From assembly GCA_003248565.1 (NCBI GenBank), contig QFOV01000155.1, forward strand, positions 1 to 7,555: 7,555 bases of DNA. Direction: 5' to 3'. Position numbers and translations under genes: made by a program. This DNA is from Stenotrophomonas sp. Lineage in GTDB: Bacteria; Pseudomonadota; Gammaproteobacteria; Xanthomonadales; Xanthomonadaceae. How positions within the stretch are numbered: position 1 is the stretch's first letter; each line of letters begins with the position of its first letter. Positions 1 to 5,828 of the stretch are shown in pieces. Below the pieces are notes generated by a model. The model saw only the letters and a program-made list of their open reading frames with translations. It made no database searches and was not told where the DNA came from.

Positions 1-1055
1 TTGACCAGCACCGGCTTGCCGCCGCCACGGTAGGGGTCATAGGTCGGCATCCGATAGTCGTTGGGTTTCAGCTGCCGGCCACAGTTGAAGCTGCTTCCGC
101 CGTGGCCCGGCGTGGGGTTGTAGCCTTCGCCACCAGGGCAGCCGGCCTGGCTCAGCGCGGTTTCCAGAGAGGGATACCACGACAGCAGGTTCTGCAACGG
201 GCCCATGCACTGGAATGTTCCGGCGTTGCTGGCTTGGCACCATGCTTTGGCGGGGCCGTAGTCTGGCGGAGCAATACTTGTCTTTGGCGTGGTCGAAACC
301 GCGGCCCTTCCTGCGGATGACATCGTCTGCACCTGCTGCCGGCTTGATGCCTCGACAAAGGGGCGCATCACCCGCTCGCGTTCAGTCGCCGCCGCGCGTT
401 CGCGCTCTTCGGCCAGACGTTTGCGTTCGGCCGCAACGTTGGCGCGCATGGTGTCTTCACGCGCTTTCGCGGTCTGTTGTTGGCCGCTGATGGCGCTGGA
501 GTTGCCAATCCCGCCAGTGCCGACGATGGCACGCGCATTGCCAGCGTTCGCCGCGGACTGGCGCTGTTGCTGCGCGATGGCCTGCTGGCGTTGCTGTTCG
601 GCCTGTTGTTCCAAACGGGTGCGTTCTTGCGCAAGGCGCTCGCGTTCCAGATCGCGTTGGCGCTGGCGGTCCACGGCCTCGGCTTCCCGGCGCACATTGT
701 CCAGAAAGCGCTGTCGTTGGGCGTCCTCCTGTTGCTTCTTGGCCATTTCACTGCCAAGGGTGCCGAGGAATGCATCGAACACGTTCGCTGCGACATTCTG
801 TTGCGGCATGTCATCTTCACCATCGTAGCCGTCGTCTTCGCCGGCAAGTGCTTCTTCCTGTCGGGTCAGTTCCTGCTGTTGCCGCATGGCAGCGGCCTGT
901 TGCGCGCCTTGTGCGCTGAGCGTCTTGTTCTGCTCCACCCCCCGGCGCAGCCTGGCTAGGTCTTCCTCGCTCAACTGGCGAGGCGCTTGTTGGGCTGGCA
1001 AGGCAGCCGGCACCGCGAGAAGAACGAGCGCCGCGACGGGCATCATCCACTTCAT
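1..1055 (-). CDS. Exported coiled-coil protein with Cys-containing C-terminal domain (3' end outside window)
   Basis: The reading frame is open from ATG at 1055 to the left edge, giving 351 visible codons with no stop. Residues 1-21 form a signal peptide: MKWMM, a hydrophobic core, and an LPA-QQ cleavage site. A Gln-rich segment with an acidic stretch (EDDGYDGEDD, about 72-81) follows. Long Gln/Arg/Glu/Ala-rich stretches at about 104-165 and 193-235 should form coiled coil, split by a Gly/Ser/Ala-rich linker. The C-terminal part changes character: it is Gly/Pro/Tyr-rich with cysteines at 273, 283, 306 and 325, so two disulphides are possible in the periplasm. The start lies 2 nt after the TGA of the upstream gene and has no clear Shine-Dalgarno, so translational coupling is likely. 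It is the last visible gene of a three-gene exported set. I do not recognise the family; an envelope or structural role is inference. Confidence 0.85.
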   Translation of the reverse strand, partial: MKWMMPVAALVLLAVPAALPAQQAPRQLSEEDLARLRRGVEQNKTLSAQGAQQAAAMRQQQELTRQEEALAGEDDGYDGEDDMPQQNVAANVFDAFLGTLGSEMAKKQQEDAQRQRFLDNVRREAEAVDRQRQRDLERERLAQERTRLEQQAEQQRQQAIAQQQRQSAANAGNARAIVGTGGIGNSSAISGQQQTAKAREDTMRANVAAERKRLAEERERAAATERERVMRPFVEASSRQQVQTMSSAGRAAVSTTPKTSIAPPDYGPAKAWCQASNAGTFQCMGPLQNLLSWYPSLETALSQAGCPGGEGYNPTPGHGGSSFNCGRQLKPNDYRMPTYDPYRGGGKPVLV

Positions 1056-1057
1056 GG

Positions 1058-1633
1058 TCAGAACCCGGTGCTTGCGGCTTCGTCACAACTGGCCTGCAGG
1101 AACCGCATCGCATATTCGACACGATCGGCCACCAGGGGGTCCGCGACATTCAGGCCATAGCCATCGCCACCACTGCTGGTGGCAAGGATGAGATCGCGTT
1201 TGTCCGAACCATCCTTCATGGAGTTGGTGAGCCGGGTGATGCTCACCTTCCCCCAGTTGATGTAGCGCGGGGATGGAAAATCAGCCAGCGGCCGAAGGAT
1301 GGTCACGCCGTCGGCGGCGCTGTTCCAGCGTCCTCCCTGCGAATACACCGTGGTGTTTTCGTGGTCCAGCTCCGTTATGCGGGTGACGCATGGATTGTTC
1401 TTCCCGTTCTGGTCGACGTTGTCGGTTGCCCTTACCCATACACTGAGAACGGCGGGGTTGCCCTCGAATTTCGCCACGCCTGCGGGAGGAACATATCTGA
1501 TAGAGATGCCTGGTGCGGTCTTGAGGAAACGATGGGCGCCTTCGACGGTTTGCGTGGTCTGGGCGAGGGCATCACCGCCAAGCAGAAGACCGACGGCAGC
1601 AGCAAGGAGGCAGTGTTGGGGGGCGTTCTTCAT
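1058..1633 (-). CDS. Exported 191-aa protein of unknown function with one likely disulphide
   Basis: I chose ATG at 1633 over the upstream in-frame ATG at 1882. It starts a clean signal peptide (MKNAPQHCLL, hydrophobic core, ALA-Q cleavage after residue 24), and GGAAGG sits 4 nt before it. The mature protein is about 167 aa, has no transmembrane helix, and has two cysteines (82 and 183), suggesting one intramolecular disulphide made in the periplasm. The N-terminal mature segment reads VEGAHRFLKT. The centre is beta-like with Trp/Tyr and Asn/Asp-rich turns, and the C-terminus is a helix with RVEYAMRFLQ before the second cysteine. The paired helices containing a '..A.RFL' motif at both ends are a visible internal similarity. 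It lies 74 nt after the lipoprotein gene and its TGA is 2 nt before the next ATG, so it is operonic. No family recognised. Confidence 0.87.
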   Translation of the reverse strand: MKNAPQHCLLAAAVGLLLGGDALAQTTQTVEGAHRFLKTAPGISIRYVPPAGVAKFEGNPAVLSVWVRATDNVDQNGKNNPCVTRITELDHENTTVYSQGGRWNSAADGVTILRPLADFPSPRYINWGKVSITRLTNSMKDGSDKRDLILATSSGGDGYGLNVADPLVADRVEYAMRFLQASCDEAASTGF

Positions 1634-1707
1634 GTGACCTTCCAGAGGGATGGAGTGAAGGGGAGACAGGTGATTTCGAGTTGTAGTTGAGTGCGATTCT
1701 TCGACGG

Positions 1708-2733
1708 CTATGGAAAGCACTGGAGCGGCGGGTCGATCCCCATTGTCTTGACGATCGACTTGACCTTGGCGCGATCTGGCTCCGATGCGCGGAGTGCGTC
1801 GATGAGTTGCTGGTTGCTTCCATACACGGGGTGCGAGTCCTTTGCCATCGCGAAGGCAGCCGCTGCGGCCTGCAGGTCGCATTGCCGGAATGCGTTGATA
1901 GCGCTTGCTTGAAGCTCCATTGCCTTGATGAGCCCGGATGCCGGATTGCTGTCGGCGTTGGCAGCGCCTGTTTCATCCACCACGAGGTTGTTCTTCCCCG
2001 CCGATACGGACTGGTTGATGAGGGTCTTGATGCCATTGAAGCTGCAGGTACTGGCGTATTGCTGAAGCCTGCTCTCGGCCTGCCTGTAGGTGAAGCCAGC
2101 TGCTTTTGACCTGGCAGCGTTTTCCTGGGCCTGCCTTTCCATTGCATAGCGGACCAGGGTCTCAGCCAGCGGCAGGTCGACGGATGCGACGTAATGTGCA
2201 TCCCAGTTCTGGTAGTTGACGTCCAGCCCGCCAAAGAGAGCGCTTGTGATGCCGGTGGCAAGGTTGCTGCTCTTGGTCAGGTTGAGGACGGTGCTGAGGG
2301 CAGTGTTGGTGTTGCTGGCCAGATCGCGTCCATAGCGGCGTTGCTGTTGCTTCTGCGTTACTTGAAGCATGTACGCCGAGCACAGCATGTTCGTCACGAT
2401 CATTCCGCTTTCAAGAAACGTGGCCGCTTCTTGCTGGCTGGTCGAGTTGGCTTGCGACAGTTTTGAATCCCTCTTGAATACGCCAGCCATGTCCTTGATG
2501 TACTGCGGGAGTTCGTCATAGGCCTTCCTGCGCAGCGTCGGTCTCGGTTGATCCTCTGCGGCCCCCTTGTCGTTCTCGCCCGGCACTACATCGGCTTTGG
2601 GCTCAGTCGCGAACTCATAGATCTCTTGATACGTCAGCGGTTGGATGGGTTTGCGCCAGGGTGCATTGATGTTCTGGAGGCTGGCGCAGCCGGTGATCAG
2701 AACCAGTGCCGGGAGAAGCAGTAGCGGTTTCAT
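1708..2733 (-). CDS. Probable outer-membrane lipoprotein, 341 aa, unknown function
   Basis: The start is ATG at 2733, preceded by AAGGA with 7-nt spacing. It opens with a lipoprotein signal peptide whose lipobox ITGC ends at Cys16. The +2 residue is Ala, not Asp, so Lol sorting to the outer membrane is expected. Residues 40-70 are charged and probably disordered. About 70-135 is helical with a Gln-rich run (QKQQQRR). About 140-172 is Asn/Thr/Ser/Gly-rich (NTNTALSTVLNLTKSSNLA), then helical to about 228. The last 70 residues look like a TPR-like helical pair (AFRQCDLQAAAAAFAMA); that is resemblance only. Mature cysteines at 118, 230, 285 and 339 allow two disulphides. It heads the exported-protein set; the stop is TAG at 1710-1708. 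The frame stays open upstream to 3084, but that extension lacks a signal peptide at its own start and would bury the lipobox, so I reject it. Family not recognised. Confidence 0.88.
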   Translation of the reverse strand: MKPLLLLPALVLITGCASLQNINAPWRKPIQPLTYQEIYEFATEPKADVVPGENDKGAAEDQPRPTLRRKAYDELPQYIKDMAGVFKRDSKLSQANSTSQQEAATFLESGMIVTNMLCSAYMLQVTQKQQQRRYGRDLASNTNTALSTVLNLTKSSNLATGITSALFGGLDVNYQNWDAHYVASVDLPLAETLVRYAMERQAQENAARSKAAGFTYRQAESRLQQYASTCSFNGIKTLINQSVSAGKNNLVVDETGAANADSNPASGLIKAMELQASAINAFRQCDLQAAAAAFAMAKDSHPVYGSNQQLIDALRASEPDRAKVKSIVKTMGIDPPLQCFP

Positions 2734-2735
2734 GT

Positions 2736-3023
2736 TCACGTCCTTGATGTCCTTTCCGTGCCGCTTGCTGTCAGCGGTGGTATTCCCTGGTTCCGCGATA
2801 CGGTGGGGCTGCGGCACAGCAGCACCGTCTTCTTCTGATACATCAGTACCGGGGACTCCACGGGACGACGGGCGAGCTGCGCGGAGGATTCGTCCGCGCC
2901 ACGCACGAATCGTTGTGGCCGCTGAACGCGCTGCGCGTGCGGCTGTGGTTCCACGGTGCTTGACCATCGGTATGCATGCCCATGGCCAACCGCATGCGTG
3001 CGGCTGGAATTCGCTTTCTTCAT
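2736..3023 (-). CDS. Candidate 95-aa basic leader ORF upstream of the lipoprotein gene
   Basis: ATG at 3023 is preceded by AGGGGG with 5-nt spacing, a better ribosome site than several genes here. The ORF ends with TGA 2 nt before the lipoprotein ATG, the same arrangement as the 1058/1055 junction. The product would be basic and His/Arg/Gln-rich, beginning MKKANSSRTHAVGHGHAYRW, with a short hydrophobic patch (SPVLMYQKKTVLL) near residue 60. It has no signal peptide and no family I know. Against it: low-complexity composition, third-position bases less GC-biased than in ttcA or rdgC, and dense hairpins through the same DNA. It could be a translated leader coupled to the lipoprotein gene, or simply an open frame in an untranslated leader. 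Confidence 0.33.
   Translation of the reverse strand: MKKANSSRTHAVGHGHAYRWSSTVEPQPHAQRVQRPQRFVRGADESSAQLARRPVESPVLMYQKKTVLLCRSPTVSRNQGIPPLTASGTERTSRT
2879..2911 (-). promoter_or_regulatory. Overlapping, mutually exclusive hairpins in lipoprotein-operon leader
   Basis: A 7-bp perfect stem pairs 2879-2885 (GCGCGGA) with 2893-2899 (TCCGCGC). A second 7-bp stem pairs 2887-2893 (GATTCGT) with 2905-2911 (ACGAATC). The two share the loop and the right arm of the first stem, so only one can form at a time. A further small GC hairpin (ACGCG-CTG-CGCGT, 2926-2938) lies just upstream in the minus-strand transcript. An attenuation-type switch is possible but unproven; no T-tract follows, so this is not a standard terminator. 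Confidence 0.35.
2986..3007 (-). promoter_or_regulatory. Hairpin near the start of the candidate leader ORF
   Basis: CCA-A-CCGCA (2986-2994) faces TGCGG-C-TGG (2999-3007) around a 4-nt loop, TGCG. The single mismatch is A opposite C on the plus strand, but in minus-strand RNA it becomes a G-U wobble. A continuous 9-bp stem is therefore possible only in the minus-strand transcript. This fits a structured leader RNA transcribed towards the lipoprotein gene. Confidence 0.4.
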
Positions 3024-3272
3024 GCTGCCCCCTGCAGACGTTGGGCCTGCCGATCTGTCGCCTGATCGACCAAACCAGCACCACGCGCTGTCACCGGCAG
3101 TTGACCGTAGCCACAAAACCCAAAACACTCCCAACCGGGGCTTGACAACAGGGGGAAGGCCTTGGATCGGATGATTCAGTTGGTAGCGTTGGGGGAGGGC
3201 GGATGAGGCGCTCGTATTCCGGCTGCCTGCCCAAGCAGCTGCATTGGTTCGTCCTCACCACGGGAGGGGCAC

Positions 3273-4394
3273 ATGGCTGATGGGGAACTGCTGGGTGAAT
3301 TGCTGCGACCGCTCTACGCTTCGGTGCTGGATCCGGCGCAGCTGGAAGTATTCAACCAACGCATGGCCGAAGCCACCTGCAGCCACATCACCGGGGTGAT
3401 CATTCACGATGTCGCCGCCGGCAAGGGCCAGCTCAGCCACATACATGGCGTGGACAATGCGTATATGGCTGGACTGCTGGCCGACCTGGACCTGCGTGAC
3501 GACCCGTGGATGAAGCGGGTCAGTCCGCAATTGGCCATCGGCCGGGTGCTGAACACGGATGCATTCCTGGCCCGCAGCGTAGCGTTGAACAGCGGTTTCT
3601 ATGACGCCTATTACCGGCAGTTGGATATCGTCCAGCAGGTGGCATCGGTAGGTCTGTATGACGGCACCAACTCAGTGACCTTGTCCATGTGCCACGGTGA
3701 CCTGAAGCGGACCTATGGCAAGCAGGAGCTCGACTTGCTGCAGGCGCTGACCCCGCACTGGATCAACGCTTATGCCATGTTGCGGCGGATCGGCGACCTG
3801 CAGCAGCAGGTGACCACACTGGAGCAGGCACTGGAGTGTTCGCCGGTGGCAATGTTGATGTTGGGCGGGGATCTGCGTATCTGCCGTAGCAATGCGGCTG
3901 CCGAACGTTTGCTGGAGTACGGATTGCTACGCCGCGAGGGGGGGCAGTTGGGCGTGGCAGGGCGCGCCCAGGCGGGGCTGCAGGGGCTGTTGCAACGCGC
4001 GTTGCGCGGCGACAGCCAGTTGCTCGGCGGGGATGTGGAGAAGCTGGTGTTGCACGATGCCGCACAGCGCCCGTGCCTGGTCCTGACCGCGCATCGGCTT
4101 GTGAAATGGTCACCGCAGGAGCAGGGGGCGCTACTGGTTTTCGCGCGCGAGGTGAGACCGGCACCAGAGTCGTTGGAGTCTGCATTGCGACAGCTGTTTG
4201 GGCTGACGGAGGCCGAATCGCGGCTGGCGTCTGCAATGCACCGACATGCCGATGTTGGCGCAGCGGCCCTTGAGTGTGGAATAACCTCAGGTACGGCCCT
4301 GGGTCGGCTCAAGACCATTTATGACAAAACGGGAGAGCGGGGGCAGGTTGGCCTGGTGCGCCTGGTCAGCGTGCTGGCCACGGTCTGCCGCTGA
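3273..4394 (+). CDS. LuxR-type helix-turn-helix transcriptional regulator with PAS-like region
   Basis: The 373-aa protein starts at ATG 3273 behind a strong GGAGGGG ribosome site. The N-terminal part (about 1-170) has no family I can name; it contains an aromatic-rich stretch GFYDAYYRQLDIVQQVASVG (about 108-127) resembling ligand-sensing domains of other one-component regulators. A short helix, LQQQVTTLEQALE, leads into a PAS-like segment (about 188-292; SPVAMLMLGGDLRICRSN...A.RLL). The C-terminus (about 302-373) is the DNA-binding domain: LRQLFGLTEAESRLASAM, then a recognition-helix region, TSGTALGRLKTIYDKTG, then GQVGLVRLV. This follows the LuxR/GerE pattern, but the middle is divergent (RHADVGAAALECGIT where 'E.A..LGIS..T' is usual). 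No receiver domain is present, so it is not a classical response regulator. It is divergent from the exported-protein operon and may control it; that is inference from position. Confidence 0.85.
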   Translation: MADGELLGELLRPLYASVLDPAQLEVFNQRMAEATCSHITGVIIHDVAAGKGQLSHIHGVDNAYMAGLLADLDLRDDPWMKRVSPQLAIGRVLNTDAFLARSVALNSGFYDAYYRQLDIVQQVASVGLYDGTNSVTLSMCHGDLKRTYGKQELDLLQALTPHWINAYAMLRRIGDLQQQVTTLEQALECSPVAMLMLGGDLRICRSNAAAERLLEYGLLRREGGQLGVAGRAQAGLQGLLQRALRGDSQLLGGDVEKLVLHDAAQRPCLVLTAHRLVKWSPQEQGALLVFAREVRPAPESLESALRQLFGLTEAESRLASAMHRHADVGAAALECGITSGTALGRLKTIYDKTGERGQVGLVRLVSVLATVCR

Positions 4395-4395
4395 T

Positions 4396-4469
4396 CCGCG
4401 AAGCCGGCAACAAGTTGAGCTGTCGTGGCTGCCGGCATGCCGTCGGTTTCAACGCTGACGGCTTCGCGG
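4396..4469. repeat. 11-bp inverted repeat enclosing a structured 52-nt loop
   Basis: CCGCGAAGCCG (4396-4406) is the exact reverse complement of CGGCTTCGCGG (4459-4469). Inside lie a GTTGA/TCAAC pair (4414-4418 with 4449-4453) and a perfect 10-bp palindrome CGGCATGCCG (4433-4442). GCCGGCA (4403-4409) can alternatively pair with TGCCGGC (4430-4436). A small CCGCA-GTG-TGCGG hairpin follows at 4488-4500. The repeat begins immediately after the regulator's stop codon, in the gap where two genes converge. No T-run follows on either strand, so a standard intrinsic terminator is not supported; a bidirectional terminator, REP-like repeat or small RNA is possible. Confidence 0.55.
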
Positions 4470-4522
4470 CTGCCGCCGCTCCTGCAACCGCAGTGTGCGG
4501 GTGGATTGCCTTGGAAAGCTCC

Positions 4523-4545
4523 TGCCGAGCATCGCTCGGCACTAC
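4523..4545 (-). repeat. SMAG-type (GTAG-headed) REP-like stem-loop
   Basis: Read on the minus strand the element is GTAG followed by TGCCGAGC-GAT-GCTCGGCA: a perfect 8-bp stem with a 3-nt loop. A GTAG tetranucleotide before a short GC-rich stem-loop is the hallmark of SMAG elements, dispersed in many copies in Stenotrophomonas maltophilia genomes and mobilised in trans by RAYT-type transposases. It sits in the convergent gap, 7 bases beyond the stop of the YdcH-like gene, a typical position for such elements. It may also protect or process the 3' ends of the flanking mRNAs. Confidence 0.78.
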
Positions 4546-4552
4546 GCCGCAT

Positions 4553-4747
4553 TCAGGCTGGCTCGTTCGGAATCAGCATGCTTTCCAGCTTGGTGATGCA
4601 GTCGCGCAGCTGCAGCTTGCGCTTCTTCAGCCGCTTGGACTCCAGGTCGTCGTCCGGGTTGGCGGCCAGGCGCGAGATGTCTTCGTCCAGGCTGCGGTGT
4701 TCGGCCCGCAGGACGGCGATGCGTTGGCTGATCTGCTCGGGGGTCAT
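4553..4747 (-). CDS. YdcH family (DUF465) small protein, 64 aa
   Basis: ATG at 4747 follows GTGGAGACC, giving a GGAG site at about 5-nt spacing; the stop is TGA at 4555-4553. The 64-aa product starts MTPEQISQRI and consists of two antiparallel helices: AVLRAEHRSLDEDISRLAAN, then a turn, then ESKRLKKRKLQLRDCITKLE. The H-x-x-L-D-x-x-I-x-x-L pattern followed by the basic 'L-K-K-x-K-L-x-L-R-D-x-I' helix is characteristic of DUF465/YdcH proteins, which are 60-75 aa, cytoplasmic and of uncertain function. The upstream in-frame extension towards 4921 runs antisense into ttcA and is rejected. It is divergent from ttcA and convergent with the LuxR-type gene. Confidence 0.92.
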   Translation of the reverse strand: MTPEQISQRIAVLRAEHRSLDEDISRLAANPDDDLESKRLKKRKLQLRDCITKLESMLIPNEPA

Positions 4748-4764
4748 GGTCTCCACGGGGATTG

Positions 4765-4770
4765 AGCATA
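4765..4770 (-). promoter_or_regulatory. Candidate -10 box for the YdcH-like gene
   Basis: TATGCT on the minus strand would place transcription start near 4758, leaving a leader of about 11 nt containing the GGAG ribosome site. No good -35 is seen in the 75-bp divergent gap. Because the gap is so short, this promoter and the one for ttcA must overlap or lie back to back. Confidence 0.4.
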
Positions 4771-4810
4771 CACGTTGCCGCCGGCCGCGTGAGGGACGCT
4801 GCCGACCCGG

Positions 4811-4816
4811 TAGAAT
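4811..4816 (+). promoter_or_regulatory. Candidate -10 box for ttcA, placed for leaderless start
   Basis: TAGAAT ends exactly 7 positions before the A of the ttcA ATG, so a normal -10 to start-site distance puts +1 at or beside the start codon. A G-run (GGGGG) lies between box and ATG but would not be transcribed if +1 is at 4823. No clear -35 is seen at the expected 4788-4793. Confidence 0.42.
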
Positions 4817-4822
4817 GGGGGC

Positions 4823-5752
4823 ATGAGCGCTGTCATTTCCCTGCCCGATCCCGCCCCGCGGGCCCGTGATCCGCACGTGGCCGAACGTGAACACCAGAAA
4901 CTCGGCAAACGCCTGCGTCACCAGGTAGGCCAGGCCATTGCCGACTTCGGCATGATCGAGGCCGGCGACAAGGTGATGGTCTGCCTGTCCGGCGGCAAGG
5001 ACAGCTATACCTTGCTCGACATCCTGTTACAGCTGCAGAAAAAGGCGCCGGTGCCGTTCGAGCTGGTGGCGGTGAACCTGGACCAGAAGCAGCCGGGTTT
5101 CCCGGAACATGTGTTGCCCGAGTACCTGGCCTCGATCGGCGTGCCGTACCACATCATCGAACAGGACACCTATTCGGTGGTGAGCCGGGTCATCCCGGAA
5201 GGCAAGACCATGTGTTCGCTGTGCTCGCGCATGCGCCGTGGCTCGCTGTACACCTACGCCGAAGCCAATGGCTTCACCAAGATCGCGCTGGGCCACCACC
5301 GCGATGACATGGTGGCCACGTTCTTCATGAACCTGTTCCACCATTCCAAGATTTCCGGCATGCCGCCCAAGCTGCGCAGCGACGACGGCAAGCATGTGGT
5401 GATCCGCCCGCTGGCCTATGTGCGCGAAGCGGACATCATCGAATACGCCAATACCCGCCAGTTCCCGATCATTCCGTGCAACCTGTGCGGCAGCCAGGAA
5501 AACCTGCAGCGCAAGCAGGTTGGCCTGATGATGAAGCAGTGGGAAAAGGACACGCCGGGCCGCATCGAGCAGATATCCCGCGCGCTGGGCGACATCCGTC
5601 CCTCGCAGCTGGCCGACCCCAAGCTGTTCGACTTCATGGCGCTGGGTCGCAATGAACAGGCGCCGGCGGCCGATCCACAGGCTTGGCTTGCAGGCGGCGA
5701 CAAACAACAAGATCAAGAAGCCCTTCTCCCGCCGGGAGAAGGGTTGGGATGA
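4823..5752 (+). CDS. ttcA: tRNA 2-thiocytidine biosynthesis protein TtcA
   Basis: TtcA installs 2-thiocytidine at position 32 of certain tRNAs in the cytoplasm, using ATP activation and an iron-sulphur cluster. The 309-aa length matches the family (about 310). The PP-loop ATP-binding motif SGGKDS is at residues 56-61. The CSLC pair (Cys131, Cys134) and the later CNLC (Cys219, Cys222) supply the cluster ligands; in characterised TtcA the ligands are the CxxC pair plus one later cysteine. GHHRDD (157-162) and [11 protein letters not shown] (195-205) are further family landmarks. ATG 4823 is the first in-frame start and gives a normal N-terminus. The last residues (after about QAWLAGGD, ending LLPPGEGLG) are encoded by a hairpin repeat and are probably not part of the ancestral protein. 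It has its own divergent upstream gap and lies 145 nt upstream of rdgC. Confidence 0.97.
   Translation: MSAVISLPDPAPRARDPHVAEREHQKLGKRLRHQVGQAIADFGMIEAGDKVMVCLSGGKDSYTLLDILLQLQKKAPVPFELVAVNLDQKQPGFPEHVLPEYLASIGVPYHIIEQDTYSVVSRVIPEGKTMCSLCSRMRRGSLYTYAEANGFTKIALGHHRDDMVATFFMNLFHHSKISGMPPKLRSDDGKHVVIRPLAYVREADIIEYANTRQFPIIPCNLCGSQENLQRKQVGLMMKQWEKDTPGRIEQISRALGDIRPSQLADPKLFDFMALGRNEQAPAADPQAWLAGGDKQQDQEALLPPGEGLG
5721..5743 (+). repeat. 10-bp perfect hairpin overlapping the ttcA 3' end
   Basis: CCCTTCTCCC (5721-5730) pairs with GGGAGAAGGG (5734-5743) around a GCC loop, followed by TTGGGATGAGGG. This looks like the dispersed 'CCCTTCTCCC...GGGAGAAGGG' intergenic repeat common in proteobacterial genomes, including Xanthomonads (recalled, not searched). 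The ttcA TGA (5750-5752) lies inside the downstream part, so the repeat contributes the last codons. There is no U-tract, so terminator activity is uncertain. Confidence 0.6.
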
Positions 5753-5804
5753 GGGTGGCAGTGCTAGGGTGAACTGAAACCAGGCACAACACATCACCTC
5801 ATCC
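5747..5804. repeat. Second inverted-repeat pair of the ttcA-rdgC repeat element
   Basis: GGATGAGG (5747-5754) is the reverse complement of CCTCATCC (5797-5804). With one bulged G the pairing extends two bases (GGATGAGG-GTG against CACCTCATCC). Together with the adjacent 5721-5743 hairpin this looks like one composite repeat unit of roughly 85 bases filling most of the ttcA-rdgC gap. The ttcA stop codon lies in its left arm. Confidence 0.5.
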
Positions 5805-5828
5805 ATCCCCCGGCTCCACCGGCGGCAC

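Larger units (their letters stand above)
2734..3272. other. 540-base gap between divergent lipoprotein operon and LuxR-type gene
   Basis: Apart from the weak leader ORF (2736-3023) I see no gene, tRNA or known RNA. The left part holds several GC-rich hairpins and a short dyad (CTGAT-AC-ATCAG, 2835-2846) that could be an operator. The right part (about 3024-3272) should hold the promoters for both directions. A TTGACA at 3142-3147 on the plus strand has no convincing -10 at normal spacing. A weaker pair, TTGGAT (3162) and TAGCGT (3184) with a 16-nt spacer, is possible for the regulator. No convincing promoter is seen for the minus-strand operon. The regulator's ribosome site (GGGAGGGG, 3262-3269) closes the gap. 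Confidence 0.6.

Noticed and set aside
477..959. Plus-strand 160-aa ORF that looks like a Leu-rich membrane protein
   Set aside because: It is antisense to the Gln-rich coiled coil of the minus-strand gene; CAG/CAA codons read as CTG/TTG Leu on the other strand, producing an artificial hydrophobic profile.
1634..1882. N-terminal extension of the 191-aa protein to ATG 1882
   Set aside because: It overlaps the end of the lipoprotein gene and would bury the signal peptide that starts at 1633 behind a GGAAGG site.
2734..3084. N-terminal extension of the lipoprotein frame to ATG 3084 (458 aa in total)
   Set aside because: The internal start at 2733 has a good ribosome site and begins a textbook lipoprotein signal peptide; the extension has no recognisable domain and would hide the lipobox.
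3142..3147. Perfect TTGACA as a promoter -35 for the regulator gene
   Set aside because: No acceptable -10 lies 15-19 nt downstream (GATCGG region), so a promoter cannot be supported from this hexamer alone.
3763..4318. Two minus-strand ORFs inside the LuxR-type gene
   Set aside because: They are Pro/Arg/Ala/Ser-rich antisense shadows; the plus-strand frame has a clear HTH and ribosome site.
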